This document shows, piece by piece, positions 35,707 through 45,297 of a DNA stretch of 64,000 nt (within the stretch, counting starts at the first letter, position 1; the number at the start of each line of letters is the position of its first letter). The position numbers were made by a program, and so were the translations under genes. The DNA comes from Xenorhabdus doucetiae (GTDB lineage: Bacteria > Pseudomonadota > Gammaproteobacteria > Enterobacterales > Enterobacteriaceae), in contig NZ_FO704550.1 of NCBI RefSeq assembly GCF_000968195.1, forward strand, positions 3,286,001 through 3,350,000. The letters are read 5' to 3'. The notes under the pieces are model-generated. The model searched no databases and was not told the DNA's origin. It was given only the letters and a program-made list of their open reading frames with translations.

Positions 35707-37008
35707 ATGTCCAAAATCGTTAAAGTGCTTGGCCGTGAAATCATCGACTCCCGTGGTAACCCAACGATAGAAGCAGAAGTTCACTTGGAAGGGGGCTTTG
35801 TGGGTCTGGCTGCTGCGCCATCAGGTGCCTCAACCGGTTCTCGCGAAGCGCTGGAACTGCGTGATGGCGATAAGTCTCGCTTCATGGGTAAAGGTGTACT
35901 GAAAGCCATTGCTGCGGTCAACGGCCCAATTGCACAGGCTCTGCTTGGTCAGGATGCGAAAGATCAGGCTAACATCGACAAAGTCATGATCGAGCTGGAT
36001 GGTACTGAAAACAAATCTAACTTCGGTGCTAACGCGATTTTGGCGGTTTCTCTCGCCAACGCCAAAGCAGCGGCCGCAGCGAAAGGTATGCCGCTATATG
36101 AGCACATCGCTGAACTGAACGGAACGCCGGGTAAATACTCCATGCCCCTGCCAATGATGAACATCATCAACGGTGGTGAACATGCGGACAACAACGTGGA
36201 TATCCAAGAATTCATGATCCAGCCGATTGGTGCAAGCACGCTGAAAGAAGCGGTACGCATGGGTTCCGAAGTCTTCCATAATCTGGCAAAAGTGCTGAAG
36301 TCTAAAGGCATGAACACCGCGGTGGGTGATGAAGGCGGCTATGCGCCAAACCTGGAATCCAACGCAGCAGCGCTGGCAGCCATCAAAGAAGCCGTTGAGC
36401 AAGCGGGTTACGTACTGGGTAAAGACATTACTCTGGCGATGGATTGCGCTGCGTCTGAATTCTATAACGAAGAAACGGGCAACTATGAACTGAAAGGCGA
36501 AGGCAAGACGTTCACTTCTCAGGAATTTACCCACTATTTGGAAGCATTGACCAAAGAGTATCCCATTGTTTCCATCGAAGATGGCCTGAACGAATCTGAT
36601 TGGGAAGGTTTTGCTTACCAGACTAAAGTCTTGGGTGACAAAATCCAGTTGGTGGGTGACGATCTGTTCGTAACTAACACCAAGATCCTGAAAGAAGGTA
36701 TCGAAAAAGGTATCGCAAACTCCATCCTGATCAAATTCAACCAGATTGGTTCTTTGACTGAGACGCTGGCTGCCATCAAGATGGCAAAAGATGCCGGTTA
36801 CACTGCGGTTATTTCTCACCGCTCTGGTGAAACGGAAGATGCAACGATTGCTGATCTGGCTGTCGGTACTGCGGCGGGTCAAATCAAAACTGGTTCTATG
36901 AGCCGTTCTGACCGTGTTGCTAAATACAACCAGTTGATCCGTATTGAAGAAGCACTGGGTAACCGCGCGCCTTTCAACGGCCTGAAAGAAGTGAAAGGTC
37001 AGGCATAA
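35707..37008 (+). CDS. eno: Enolase
   Basis: Interconverts 2-phosphoglycerate and phosphoenolpyruvate; in enterobacteria it is also a degradosome subunit. SGASTGSREALELRD, the magnesium ligand segments ALAMDCAASEF-like, SIEDGLNESDW and QLVGDDLF, and the signature ILIKFNQIGSLTET are intact, followed by SHRSGETED. It has 433 residues. A Shine-Dalgarno GAGGA precedes the ATG. Codon use looks strongly biased, as expected for a highly expressed gene. Confidence 0.98.
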   Translation: MSKIVKVLGREIIDSRGNPTIEAEVHLEGGFVGLAAAPSGASTGSREALELRDGDKSRFMGKGVLKAIAAVNGPIAQALLGQDAKDQANIDKVMIELDGTENKSNFGANAILAVSLANAKAAAAAKGMPLYEHIAELNGTPGKYSMPLPMMNIINGGEHADNNVDIQEFMIQPIGASTLKEAVRMGSEVFHNLAKVLKSKGMNTAVGDEGGYAPNLESNAAALAAIKEAVEQAGYVLGKDITLAMDCAASEFYNEETGNYELKGEGKTFTSQEFTHYLEALTKEYPIVSIEDGLNESDWEGFAYQTKVLGDKIQLVGDDLFVTNTKILKEGIEKGIANSILIKFNQIGSLTETLAAIKMAKDAGYTAVISHRSGETEDATIADLAVGTAAGQIKTGSMSRSDRVAKYNQLIRIEEALGNRAPFNGLKEVKGQA

Positions 37009-37050
37009 TTGCCGATTTTTTCTTCTAAAGAATAAGCTTATTTATGTTTT

Positions 37051-37083
37051 GGCGAAGGGGAATAGTCTCTTTCGCCTTTTTAA
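37051..37083 (+). terminator. Terminator of eno
   Basis: GGCGAA...TTCGCC hairpin followed by TTTTTAAT. Its 3' part is repeated exactly at 38658-38687, beyond the AbiE genes. Confidence 0.88.
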
Positions 37084-37087
37084 TAAA
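37058..37087. repeat. 30-bp direct repeat, copy at eno terminator
   Basis: Begins GGGAATAGTCTCTTTCGCC and runs through the T-tract to TAATAAA. It is identical to 38658-38687, with the start positions exactly 1600 bases apart. The pair brackets the AbiE genes. Confidence 0.92.
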
Positions 37088-37115
37088 TGCCAGACTCAGT
37101 TTGAGATAGTACATG

Positions 37116-38036
37116 TTACATTTTGAAAGGAACGACGTTAATCACGGGTGAGTACAACGCCTTTTGCACTGTAGTGAGTAATTCTTTCAGGGTGATCTCT
37201 AGGTAGCGCATGAAGTCTGCCTGCCCAATGGTTCTGTTGTAAACGAGTGCAGGAATAAACCGTTTCATTTCTTCCTGAAAGGTACCTGAAGCGATAAGGT
37301 TTTCAATCGAGTCTAAGCGTGCCTGAAGCAGTTCGCCAAAATCAGTTAAATAATAATCCGATAGCTTGCGCTTGATCAGGTCGGTGTCGGGGTCAACTCC
37401 CTGTTGTTTCAGCCAGACCAAATCCCACATGTCGCGATAACGAATATATTTCGTTGTCGCAGGGAATGAAACCAGTTTATCCGCCATGATTTCGGTTAAT
37501 TCTTCTACCAACACGATAGTGTCAGAGTAGCCATCAGGTAACACAGGGTAATTGCGCTTTAATGGGCGCGGATTCTTTGTATAGGCCGGGATGTTAGCGA
37601 TCTCAATTTTGATGCGTTGCTTTGGCAAGTCCTTACGCTCTGGGGCGGTTGTGACAGAAATTTGCCATTTATCGATTCTCACATCGGTATACTCTGGCTC
37701 CTTTCTGAGCTCATTAGGTTCCTTTACGGTGACTTCAAGACCGTAACGTGCGCCCAAATAGCTTTCGACGCTCTCTTTAATTCTGTTCAGATCTGCTGAA
37801 CAAAAGTCACGGCCACCTGCAAAGTCCAAATCTTCACTGAATCGGTTGGAATCATAGCAGAGCCTTAAAGATGTGCCTCCCTGAAAGGTGAGTTTTCTCA
37901 GCAAACCCTCTTTAGCCAGACAATACAAAATGTCATAGTGCAACAGCTCTTTTTCAACGACAGGCCTGATGTTGGCAAACCCGTCCTGCGTAACGATTTC
38001 ATCGACAAGAATATTAAAATCGGTTTTATCAGGCAT
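37116..38036 (-). CDS. AbiEii-type nucleotidyltransferase toxin
   Basis: A 306-residue member of the AbiEii/AbiGii family, the toxin of type IV toxin-antitoxin pairs first known from lactococcal phage abortive infection. The signature GGTSLRLCYDSNRFSEDLDF (about 52-71) contains the GS-like and Asp-x-Asp nucleotidyltransferase motifs. A later conserved lysine-rich LTEIMADKLVSF segment is also present. Its start overlaps the stop of the upstream AbiEi-type gene by eight bases, typical for these pairs. It sits with its partner in a 1.6-kb islet between eno terminator repeats. Confidence 0.9.
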   Translation of the reverse strand: MPDKTDFNILVDEIVTQDGFANIRPVVEKELLHYDILYCLAKEGLLRKLTFQGGTSLRLCYDSNRFSEDLDFAGGRDFCSADLNRIKESVESYLGARYGLEVTVKEPNELRKEPEYTDVRIDKWQISVTTAPERKDLPKQRIKIEIANIPAYTKNPRPLKRNYPVLPDGYSDTIVLVEELTEIMADKLVSFPATTKYIRYRDMWDLVWLKQQGVDPDTDLIKRKLSDYYLTDFGELLQARLDSIENLIASGTFQEEMKRFIPALVYNRTIGQADFMRYLEITLKELLTTVQKALYSPVINVVPFKM

Positions 38037-38562
38037 GCTCCAATTCCTCCCTTTGAATCAGGTGGGTGTTTCTGCCCACTCGCTTTAAATCACGAAGGGC
38101 CGTTTCTTCTCTTGCGATACGCATTGGCCCACGGTTTTCCAACGTTCCTTTCAGGATTTCACTCGGTTTCTTATTGGTGTGCGTGATCTCAATGACACCC
38201 CACGGTGTTTCAAATTCCCCTGACCTGCCGGTAGACATAATCGTAAGTCTGTCGGTAGGGATCTGGGAGATAATCCCGTATTGGGACAATGCTGATTCCA
38301 GACTGATGTAGCTGTATTCGCCACGTCGAATATTGATTGCGATGCTCTCCAGTGGATAAGCGCCCAAGCTCGCGCGTGCATTTGTATAAACCCCCTTGGT
38401 GATACGCACCAGCAACTCGGCCTTGATAAGACGATCAATGGACTTTTTCAATGTTCGTGGTGCTTCATCAGCAAAGATGACCGCCAAATCTTGCAAGAGG
38501 AAGATGTTTTTTCCCATCTTGCTGAATTTGTCTAATGTTTTAATTGCAGTGATCTTATCCAT
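38029..38562 (-). CDS. AbiEi-type antitoxin / transcriptional regulator
   Basis: A 177-residue partner of the AbiEii toxin. The N-terminal winged-helix part is visible (about 1-60: LDKFSKMGKNIFLLQDLAVIF, then KSIDRLIKAELLVRITKGVY), followed by the AbiEi C-terminal region. Known homologues neutralise the toxin without direct complex and repress their own promoter. First gene of the pair, overlapping the toxin start by eight bases. Confidence 0.88.
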   Translation of the reverse strand: MDKITAIKTLDKFSKMGKNIFLLQDLAVIFADEAPRTLKKSIDRLIKAELLVRITKGVYTNARASLGAYPLESIAINIRRGEYSYISLESALSQYGIISQIPTDRLTIMSTGRSGEFETPWGVIEITHTNKKPSEILKGTLENRGPMRIAREETALRDLKRVGRNTHLIQREELEHA

Positions 38563-38971
38563 TCCACTATCTCCACATTAAAACCCCTATTAAGGGCGTT
38601 TTGTGTATAGATAATTATTATGCAATTATATCCGCCCATAACAGAAAGTAAACTAAAGGGAATAGTCTCTTTCGCCTTTTTAATAAAAGAAAATGTTATT
38701 TTTCATCGTTATTCTTCATCCTGTTGCAGGATAAAAATGTGATATAACAACAGAAATTCAGTTCTTTTTTTGCACAAAAATTCAGTAATCAGATAAATCC
38801 CGCGTAGCAGATCCCAAAATCACACAACTCGTATTTTATTATTTGATAAGACTCCTTATTATTTCGCAGGTTATTTCACAGGTAATGTAATTCTTTAACA
38901 TTTATGGCAATGAATCATCATTTATGCTTTTTATGTTACAGAGTCAGGTCTTATTGTTTTATGGAGTCTTC
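38563..38971. other. Intergenic stretch with the distal 30-bp repeat
   Basis: AT-rich sequence holding the promoter of the AbiE operon on the left, the repeat at 38658-38687, and the upstream region of the DASS transporter. No further gene is visible. Confidence 0.6.
38658..38687. repeat. 30-bp direct repeat, copy distal to AbiE
   Basis: Exact copy of 37058-37087. Upstream of it, the 5' arm of the eno terminator is not present, so only half of the hairpin was duplicated. Confidence 0.92.
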
Positions 38972-40357
38972 ATGGACGCTTCTGAATCTTTAACCCCGGC
39001 GATTGGGCCTACCCCTTCAAATAAAAGAGGCTTAATTATCCTTGCGCTGGATATCATCTTGCTTGTGGTATTGCTTAAGTTTTTACCTTACGGGGAAAAA
39101 GCCAATGCAGGCTTGGCATTAATGGCATTTGTTGGCGTGTTATGGTTAACCGAAGCCATCCATGTCACCATTACTGCGCTGTGTATTCCTATTCTGGCCG
39201 TTGGCATGGGATTGTTGAATACCGGTGACGCACTAAAATCCTTTGCAAACCCGATAATCTTTTTATTCTTCGGTGGCTTTGCTTTGGCAACCGCGTTGCA
39301 TATCCAAGGCCTGGATAGATTAATCGCTAACCGCTTGCTGATGCTGGCCCGTGGGCGTTTATCCGTGGCGATATTGCTGATATTTGGCATTACCGCCCTG
39401 CTGTCTATGTGGATCAGCAATACGGCCACGGCAGCTATGATGTTACCACTGGTGCTCGGTATTCTGGCGAATCTGGATGTCCGCTCTGAACGTAATACCT
39501 TTGTCTTTGTGCTGCTCGGTGTTGCTTACAGCGCCAGCATCGGTGGACTGGGAACCTTGGTGGGAAGCCCACCCAATGCCATTGCTGCCGCACAATTGGG
39601 TATGGATTTCTTTACATGGATGCAATACGGCGTGCCAATGGTCATTGTGCTCATGCCTGTCATGGTTGGGGTGATGTACCTTATGCTGCGTCCAAACCTG
39701 AACCACAAATTCGCTCTGGAACTGGAGCATCTGGAATGGAATAGCAAGCGTGTTATTGCCATGGGTATTTTCCTGCTCACCGTCGTGTGCTGGATTTTCA
39801 GTTCATTCATCAGTGACGCACTGGGCGGTGTCAAAGATCTGGATACGATTATTGCCGTGAGTGCGGCTATCCTGATTGGTATCACGGGTGTATCCACATG
39901 GTCACAGATTCAAAACAACACGGAATGGGGCGTATTGATGCTCTTCGGGGGTGGCCTGACATTGAGTGCTGTCCTGAAAAATTCGGGTGCCAGTGAAGTG
40001 ATGGCGAATGGCATGGCAGCGACTTTCGGCACCAGCCCTTGGTTTGTGATCATCATTGCGATTGCGGCGTTTATTATCTTCCTGACCGAATTCACCAGTA
40101 ACACGGCGAGCGCAGCGCTGCTTGTACCGATTTTTGCCACGGTTGCAGAAGCGCTGGGAATGCCGGTCATGGTTTTGACTATGATCATTGGTATTGGTGC
40201 ATCCTGTGCCTTTATGTTACCTGTAGCAACGCCACCTAATGCGATTGTTTATGGCACCGGCTACATCAAACAAAGTGAAATGGTCAGAGTCGGCATAGTA
40301 CTGAACGTGGTATGTATTGCCATTATTTCTGCGATTGCGTGGTTCTTCTGGTTGTAA
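38972..40357 (+). CDS. DASS/SLC13 family sodium:anion (dicarboxylate) symporter
   Basis: A 461-residue polytopic inner-membrane protein with a dozen hydrophobic segments. The two SNT motifs of the DASS family, which form the sodium and substrate sites in VcINDY, are visible as WISNTATAAMM near 150 and FTSNTASAALLVP near 385, each followed by a re-entrant region (GSPPNAIAA and ATPPNAIVYG). The start MDASESLTPA at 38972 has GGAG six bases upstream. The likely substrate is a C4-dicarboxylate or similar; the gene for DctA, with overlapping substrates, is nearby. Terminated by a hairpin. Confidence 0.9.
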   Translation: MDASESLTPAIGPTPSNKRGLIILALDIILLVVLLKFLPYGEKANAGLALMAFVGVLWLTEAIHVTITALCIPILAVGMGLLNTGDALKSFANPIIFLFFGGFALATALHIQGLDRLIANRLLMLARGRLSVAILLIFGITALLSMWISNTATAAMMLPLVLGILANLDVRSERNTFVFVLLGVAYSASIGGLGTLVGSPPNAIAAAQLGMDFFTWMQYGVPMVIVLMPVMVGVMYLMLRPNLNHKFALELEHLEWNSKRVIAMGIFLLTVVCWIFSSFISDALGGVKDLDTIIAVSAAILIGITGVSTWSQIQNNTEWGVLMLFGGGLTLSAVLKNSGASEVMANGMAATFGTSPWFVIIIAIAAFIIFLTEFTSNTASAALLVPIFATVAEALGMPVMVLTMIIGIGASCAFMLPVATPPNAIVYGTGYIKQSEMVRVGIVLNVVCIAIISAIAWFFWL

Positions 40358-40374
40358 TTTCTCTTGGCTTCTTT

Positions 40375-40398
40375 ATCGCCACCCTTGCAGGTGGCGAT
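40375..40398 (+). terminator. Terminator after the DASS transporter
   Basis: ATCGCCACC/GGTGGCGAT, 9-bp stem with loop CTTGCA, between two convergent genes. Confidence 0.75.
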
Positions 40399-40420
40399 TC
40401 CCTTGTCGGTCGCGAACGTG

Positions 40421-41905
40421 TTAGCTGTCTTTGGTACTGATATAAATGTTTTTCACTTCCGTGTAAGCATCCAGCATCATCTTATGGGTTTCACGTCCAA
40501 GCCCGGATTTCTTATAGCCACCGAAAGGCGCATGGGCGGGTAATTCGTGATAGGTATTAATCCACATACGTCCTGTTTTTATTGCCTTAGCGATGCGCAG
40601 GGCACGGTTAATATCCTGCGTCCAGACGGCGCCTGCCAGACCATATTCGGAATCATTGGCCATTTCGATGACCTCTTCTTCGTGGCTGAATGGAATGACA
40701 CAGAGTACCGGCCCGAAAATTTCTTCCTGTGCAACCCGCATGTTATTAGTGACATTGGTCAGGATCGTTGGCTGGATAAAGAAGCCCTCATCAAGTCCGG
40801 CTTCTGTCAGGCGGTTTCCGCCGGTCAGAATGGTTGCCCCTTCCTGTTTTGCCAGATCAATGTAACCTAAAATGGTATTCATTTGCTCTTCACTGACTTG
40901 GCTGCCCATTTCTGTTTCTGCCAGCATCGGATCACCTACTTTGATGGATTCAAAGACGCTTTTCAGTGAGCGCAGGAATTCATCGTGAATATCTTTATGC
41001 AGGAACAGGCGGGCGCCGGATTCACAGGCTTGCCCTTGATTCAATAAAATGGCATTGGCGGCATATTTGACAGCCTTTTGCATATTGGCATCAGGGAAGA
41101 CGATGTTGGCCGATTTACCCCCCAATTCCAGCGTTGCAGGAATGAGCCTTTTCGCCGCCGCTGCGGCAACGTTGTAACCGACTTCAGTTGATCCGGTAAA
41201 GGCGACCTTGTTAATGCCGTCGTGGTCGAGGATCGCTTGACCGACCACCGAACCCCGCCCCGTGACAATATTGACAACGCCTGCTGGCAGAACTTGATTT
41301 ATGATACGCCCCAATTCAAGCAGTGTGATTGGGGTGAGGCTGGCAGGATTAATCACAATCGTATTACCGGCAGCCAGGGCGGGCGCGAGTTTCCAGGCCG
41401 CCATCAATAGCGGGAAATTCCAGGGAATAATTTGCCCGACCACGCCGATGGGTTCCCTGATAACTAAGCTCAAGGTGTCATTATCGATAACATCCGTGGT
41501 ATCAGAATGAGCACGGATAACCCCGGCAAAATAGCGGAAATGATCAACCGAAAAAGGAATGTCGAAATGACGACAGAGAGCTTGGGTTTTACCGCCATCC
41601 AATGTTTCAAGGACGATAAAGCGTTCAGCTTCTGCTTCCAGCAGGTCGGCAATTTTCAGTAATAGAGATTGTCTTTCCGCAGCGGATGTTTTACTCCATG
41701 CCGGCAGGGCCTTTTGGGCAGCTTTGACAGCAAGTTCAACATCTTCAGCATTTCCTGCCGCATATTCTGTCAGTAATTCACCGGTTGCGGGGTTATAGCT
41801 TTTCAGTGTATTTTTCGAAACACTATCAACCCACTCACCATTAATCAGCATCTTATAAGAGGTATAGGGCAATAATTCTTTTTCAATATCATGTAGCTTT
41901 TTCAT
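40421..41905 (-). CDS. NAD(P)-dependent aldehyde dehydrogenase, AldA-like
   Basis: A 494-residue class 3-like ALDH that oxidises an aldehyde to its acid. Rossmann segments PWNFPLLMAAWK and FTGSTEVGYNVA are present, with catalytic Cys294 in NQGQACESGARL and general base Glu260 in LELGGKSAN. The usual cofactor-binding Lys in the KP(A/S) motif is Asn186 here (IVINPASLTP); a similar loss occurs in Staphylococcus AldA-type enzymes, which this resembles overall. The substrate is not evident. It stands alone between the DASS gene (convergent) and a repeat-containing gap. Confidence 0.9.
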   Translation of the reverse strand: MKKLHDIEKELLPYTSYKMLINGEWVDSVSKNTLKSYNPATGELLTEYAAGNAEDVELAVKAAQKALPAWSKTSAAERQSLLLKIADLLEAEAERFIVLETLDGGKTQALCRHFDIPFSVDHFRYFAGVIRAHSDTTDVIDNDTLSLVIREPIGVVGQIIPWNFPLLMAAWKLAPALAAGNTIVINPASLTPITLLELGRIINQVLPAGVVNIVTGRGSVVGQAILDHDGINKVAFTGSTEVGYNVAAAAAKRLIPATLELGGKSANIVFPDANMQKAVKYAANAILLNQGQACESGARLFLHKDIHDEFLRSLKSVFESIKVGDPMLAETEMGSQVSEEQMNTILGYIDLAKQEGATILTGGNRLTEAGLDEGFFIQPTILTNVTNNMRVAQEEIFGPVLCVIPFSHEEEVIEMANDSEYGLAGAVWTQDINRALRIAKAIKTGRMWINTYHELPAHAPFGGYKKSGLGRETHKMMLDAYTEVKNIYISTKDS

Positions 41906-42386
41906 TATATTCTCCGGGTACTTTGGTTTTTTAGTATGCTAGGACATATAAATAGCGTTTCAGAATGATAGGCTTAAATCTTGTCCCGTGTGTCGCGTGG
42001 GGAAAAATTGCAAGCTCTTACTATTATGAAAACCTATTTATTCCCAATTTATTATTAGACTAATTGTTAATTTTTATCAAAACTTAACTTAAATATAAAG
42101 GATCTATACTTAATAAATAATAAACTTCAAGTTGCATCATGCAAAATAGAGGTTATCTTATCCCTCCTGGCGTAGCGAAGGGGGATAAATGTATCTTCAA
42201 ATACGATGAGGATATATCAATAAATATAAATCTTAATGATTAAGTAAACGATAGGGATTTTTTTGTTGTATATCATTTGGTTTTATGGTGAGGTATCTAT
42301 TTTGAAATCAATAACGGTATGTTATATATCCCCCATTTATAATAAGGGGGATAAGAGGTTTTATTATTTATTGTAGGTCATGTTTA
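41906..42386. other. Intergenic region between aldehyde dehydrogenase and dctA
   Basis: 480 bases, strongly AT-rich. The right half holds a palindromic repeat of the same family as 50676-50780. The left part must contain the promoter of the aldehyde dehydrogenase gene. No gene is visible. Confidence 0.5.
42121..42220. repeat. Palindromic intergenic repeat (MITE-like), copy 1
   Basis: It runs from AAACTTCAAGTTGC to ATCTTCAAATACGATGAGGATATATC. The inner part pairs TTATCTTATCCCTCC with GGGGGATAA, so the transcript would fold into a hairpin. End and core motifs match 50676-50780. Confidence 0.65.
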
Positions 42387-43688
42387 TTATTTCTTTGCGG
42401 TTTCTTCTATTGAGCTTGACATATCACCATTTAATACTCGGTGCATTTTTTCTTTATCCAACGCATTTTCCCAGCGAGCGACAACAATACTGGCACACGC
42501 ATTACCCACTAAATTGGTCAATGCCCGGCATTCAGACATAAATCTGTCAATGCCTAAAATAAGCGCCATGCCGGCTACAGGGACACTGGGAACGACAGAT
42601 AAGGTGGCTGCCAGCGTAATAAAACCGGCTCCTGTTACCCCGGCCGCGCCTTTTGAGCTGATCATGGCAACTAATAATAAAGAGATTTGCTCCGTAATAC
42701 TTAAATCAATTCCTGTGGCTTGGGCAATAAATAATGCCGCCATTGTCATATAAATATTGGTGCCATCAAGATTAAACGAATAACCCGTTGGAATAACCAA
42801 GCCAACCACTGATTTTTCGCAACCCACATTTTCCATTTTCTTCATTAGGCCGGGTAACGCTGCTTCAGAAGATGAGGTTCCCAGAACTAACCAAAGTTCG
42901 TCTTTAATATATTTAATTAACTGAATGATAGAGAAACCATTATATTTGGCAACGGCGCCCAGAACGACAAGCACAAAGAGCAATGATGTAATATAAAAAG
43001 TAGCAACTAACATCATTAAATTGCCAATGGATGAAATCCCATATTTTCCGATGGTAAATGACATTGCGCCAAATGCGCCGATAGGCGCTAATTTCATTAA
43101 AATGCCCACCATTTTAAACAGCGGTTCAGAGAGGTTTTGTAAAAAGACTAAAACAGGCTCGCCTTTTTTCCCTGTTGCGGCTAAAGCGATACCAAAAATA
43201 ACGGAGATAAACAGAACCTGAAGAATATTACCATTGACCAGTGGACTCACCACGGTATCAGGAATGATATTCATGAGAAAGCCAACAATGGAGGATTCAT
43301 GGGCTTTTTCTACGTAACCAATAACTTTGCTGCTGTCTAATGACTCCGGAGAGATATTCAACCCATCACCGGGACGAATGATATTTGCAACAACCAAGCC
43401 AATGAGTAAAGCAAGCGTTGAGAATGTTAAGAAATATAACATTGATTTGCCGACCACATTGCCAACGGCTTTAATATCATTCATTCCTGCTATGCCTGTC
43501 ACTATTGTCAGGAAGATAACAGGCGCAATAATCATTTTTACAATTTTGATGAAAGCATCACCTAACGGCTTTAGTGATTCACCGATATCTGGATAAAAAT
43601 GACCAAGCGCGATACCGAGTAAGATGGCAAAGATGACCTGAACGTAAAGAATCTTATATAAAGGTGTTTTCTTTAAAGTATTATCCAT
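42387..43688 (-). CDS. dctA: C4-dicarboxylate transporter DctA
   Basis: Proton/sodium-coupled uptake of succinate, fumarate and malate; dicarboxylate/amino acid:cation symporter family. It shows the serine-rich hairpin TSSSEAALP, the NMDGT-like motif FNLDGTNIYMT, and the second hairpin SSKGAAGVTGAGFI, with the RxxxN end motif in DRFMSECRALTNLVGN. It has 433 residues, close to E. coli. Multiple membrane helices. Divergent from the TSUP gene. Confidence 0.94.
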   Translation of the reverse strand: MDNTLKKTPLYKILYVQVIFAILLGIALGHFYPDIGESLKPLGDAFIKIVKMIIAPVIFLTIVTGIAGMNDIKAVGNVVGKSMLYFLTFSTLALLIGLVVANIIRPGDGLNISPESLDSSKVIGYVEKAHESSIVGFLMNIIPDTVVSPLVNGNILQVLFISVIFGIALAATGKKGEPVLVFLQNLSEPLFKMVGILMKLAPIGAFGAMSFTIGKYGISSIGNLMMLVATFYITSLLFVLVVLGAVAKYNGFSIIQLIKYIKDELWLVLGTSSSEAALPGLMKKMENVGCEKSVVGLVIPTGYSFNLDGTNIYMTMAALFIAQATGIDLSITEQISLLLVAMISSKGAAGVTGAGFITLAATLSVVPSVPVAGMALILGIDRFMSECRALTNLVGNACASIVVARWENALDKEKMHRVLNGDMSSSIEETAKK

Positions 43689-43947
43689 GTAACTTCCTGA
43701 TTTAATATATTAATTTATAGGTATTATATTTTTTGGCGGCAACTCATCTTACAATGCCATGATTGCTTTTTAGCCAAAGTGTCTCATTTTGTTTTTATGT
43801 TCATCGCAAAAATAAGAGATCAGTATACCTTGACTGGTAGGGGTTATGACATAATTTTGTTTTGGTTGATTATATTTAGGAATATTTTGTGGCAATATTC
43901 AAAATGAGTAATGAATTGAGTAAACTTTTTCTATAAGGGAAAATATC

Positions 43948-44694
43948 TTGAATATTACTGTATTATCATTACTGTTTATCACGGCTGCGTTGTTGCACGG
44001 CATCAGCGGTATTGGTTTTCCTATTGCCAGCACAGCGGCGCTCAGTCTATTCATGCCACTCAAAGAAGCGGTGATCTTGGCATTGTGGCCAACATTGCTG
44101 GTCAATGTCTGGAGTGTGGTTTCTGGCGGAAAAATCGGCTTTATATTACGCAAATACAGTTTATTGGCGCTATTTTCATTACTGGGTAGTTTTATCGGCG
44201 CTAAACTTTTGTTTTTGGTTAATCCGGCGTACTTACAGTTATTGATGAGTGGCGTCATTGCTTTTTACATCGTCAATAGCCTTCGTCGCAGTCATCATCA
44301 CTTACCAGAGAATGCCGTCGTTCTGGCATTATTTGGTTTGATGGCGGGTATTATAGGTGGGGCGACAAATGCAATGTCACCCATATTGATGATGTGCTTA
44401 TTAGCAATGAGTCAAAATCACCACGAAATTGTACGGGCGGCCAATTTGTGTTTTTTGCTGGGTAAGATCAGCCAATTAGCCGTGCTGCATCAAGAAGCAT
44501 TCCAACTGTTTTCTTCGCAATACTTGTGGGTAATACTGATACTCACTGCGTTATCACTACTGTCTCTCATTATTGGCTCTCGCCTGAGAAGATGGATTAG
44601 TCCACAGCATTTTAGCCGGCTTGTCCTGGGGATATTAGGGGGATTGGCAATCATGTCAGCGGTTCAGGCTTTACGAGTTTTGATATCAGCATAG
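43948..44694 (+). CDS. TSUP (TauE/SafE) family membrane permease
   Basis: A 248-residue protein with about eight hydrophobic segments and the two-fold repeated TauE/SafE pattern (HGISGIGFPIASTAALSL near 14-31 and GLMAGIIGGATNAMSPILM near 130-148). Family members export sulfite or organosulfonates, or act as uncharacterised permeases. The start appears to be TTG at 43948 with AAGGGA upstream. No pathway genes are beside it, so the substrate is unknown. Confidence 0.85.
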   Translation: MNITVLSLLFITAALLHGISGIGFPIASTAALSLFMPLKEAVILALWPTLLVNVWSVVSGGKIGFILRKYSLLALFSLLGSFIGAKLLFLVNPAYLQLLMSGVIAFYIVNSLRRSHHHLPENAVVLALFGLMAGIIGGATNAMSPILMMCLLAMSQNHHEIVRAANLCFLLGKISQLAVLHQEAFQLFSSQYLWVILILTALSLLSLIIGSRLRRWISPQHFSRLVLGILGGLAIMSAVQALRVLISA

Positions 44695-44947
44695 CTATCT
44701 ATGTTGCGGGAGTTGTTGCGGGAATTAAAATAACTATATTTAAGAATATATTTATTGAAAAAATTGTTTTGTCCTTTACTTATCGTATTTATTACGGTAA
44801 GTGAATGATATTAATTTTGAATGATATAATATGACCAATAATTGAGTTATCAGTGTTATTTATTTAATAAGAAAATTTTTTATTAAACCAACTTATATGT
44901 TCTCATTCTGCTATTATGACTATTATCAGTAATAGGCGGGGTTGAAC

Positions 44948-45295
44948 ATGAAAAAATTGTTAATGATTTGTTTATTGGGGTTTGCATTGGCAGGATGTGA
45001 TAATCGACTCAAAATTGATGGAACAAATGAAATTGCTGTCAAAACATCCATTGAAAGAATCAGAGATACTTTGCCGGAAGATAAAAAATTACAATTTGAT
45101 GATTCATTGAATATTGCCATGATCAATAGTATCAACTTTGATGATCTGTTTAAGGATAACCAGAACGGAAATATCCAACATGGAGATATACAAAAGTTGG
45201 AGCAGAAATTTTTTCAATCTCTTCATGGGAAAACTGCCGATCAAGTCATTGAAGAAGCAGAGAAAATTAAAGCAGCCAGCCTGATCAAAAAATGA
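44948..45295 (+). CDS. Small lipoprotein (DUF6694-like)
   Basis: A 115-residue lipoprotein: MKKLLMICLLGFALAGC has a classic lipobox (LAGC) with Cys17 as the lipidated residue, followed by Asp at +2, which in E. coli favours retention in the inner membrane. The mature part is highly charged and ends EEAEKIKAASLIKK. It resembles the DUF6694 lipoproteins of enterobacteria; function unknown. The ATG at 44948 gives the proper signal peptide; the TTG at 44942 adds two residues. Confidence 0.85.
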   Translation: MKKLLMICLLGFALAGCDNRLKIDGTNEIAVKTSIERIRDTLPEDKKLQFDDSLNIAMINSINFDDLFKDNQNGNIQHGDIQKLEQKFFQSLHGKTADQVIEEAEKIKAASLIKK

Positions 45296-45297
45296 AT

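Noticed and set aside
36094..36882. 262-codon minus-strand ORF inside eno
   Set aside because: Arises from the biased codon use of enolase; no domain and no start signal.
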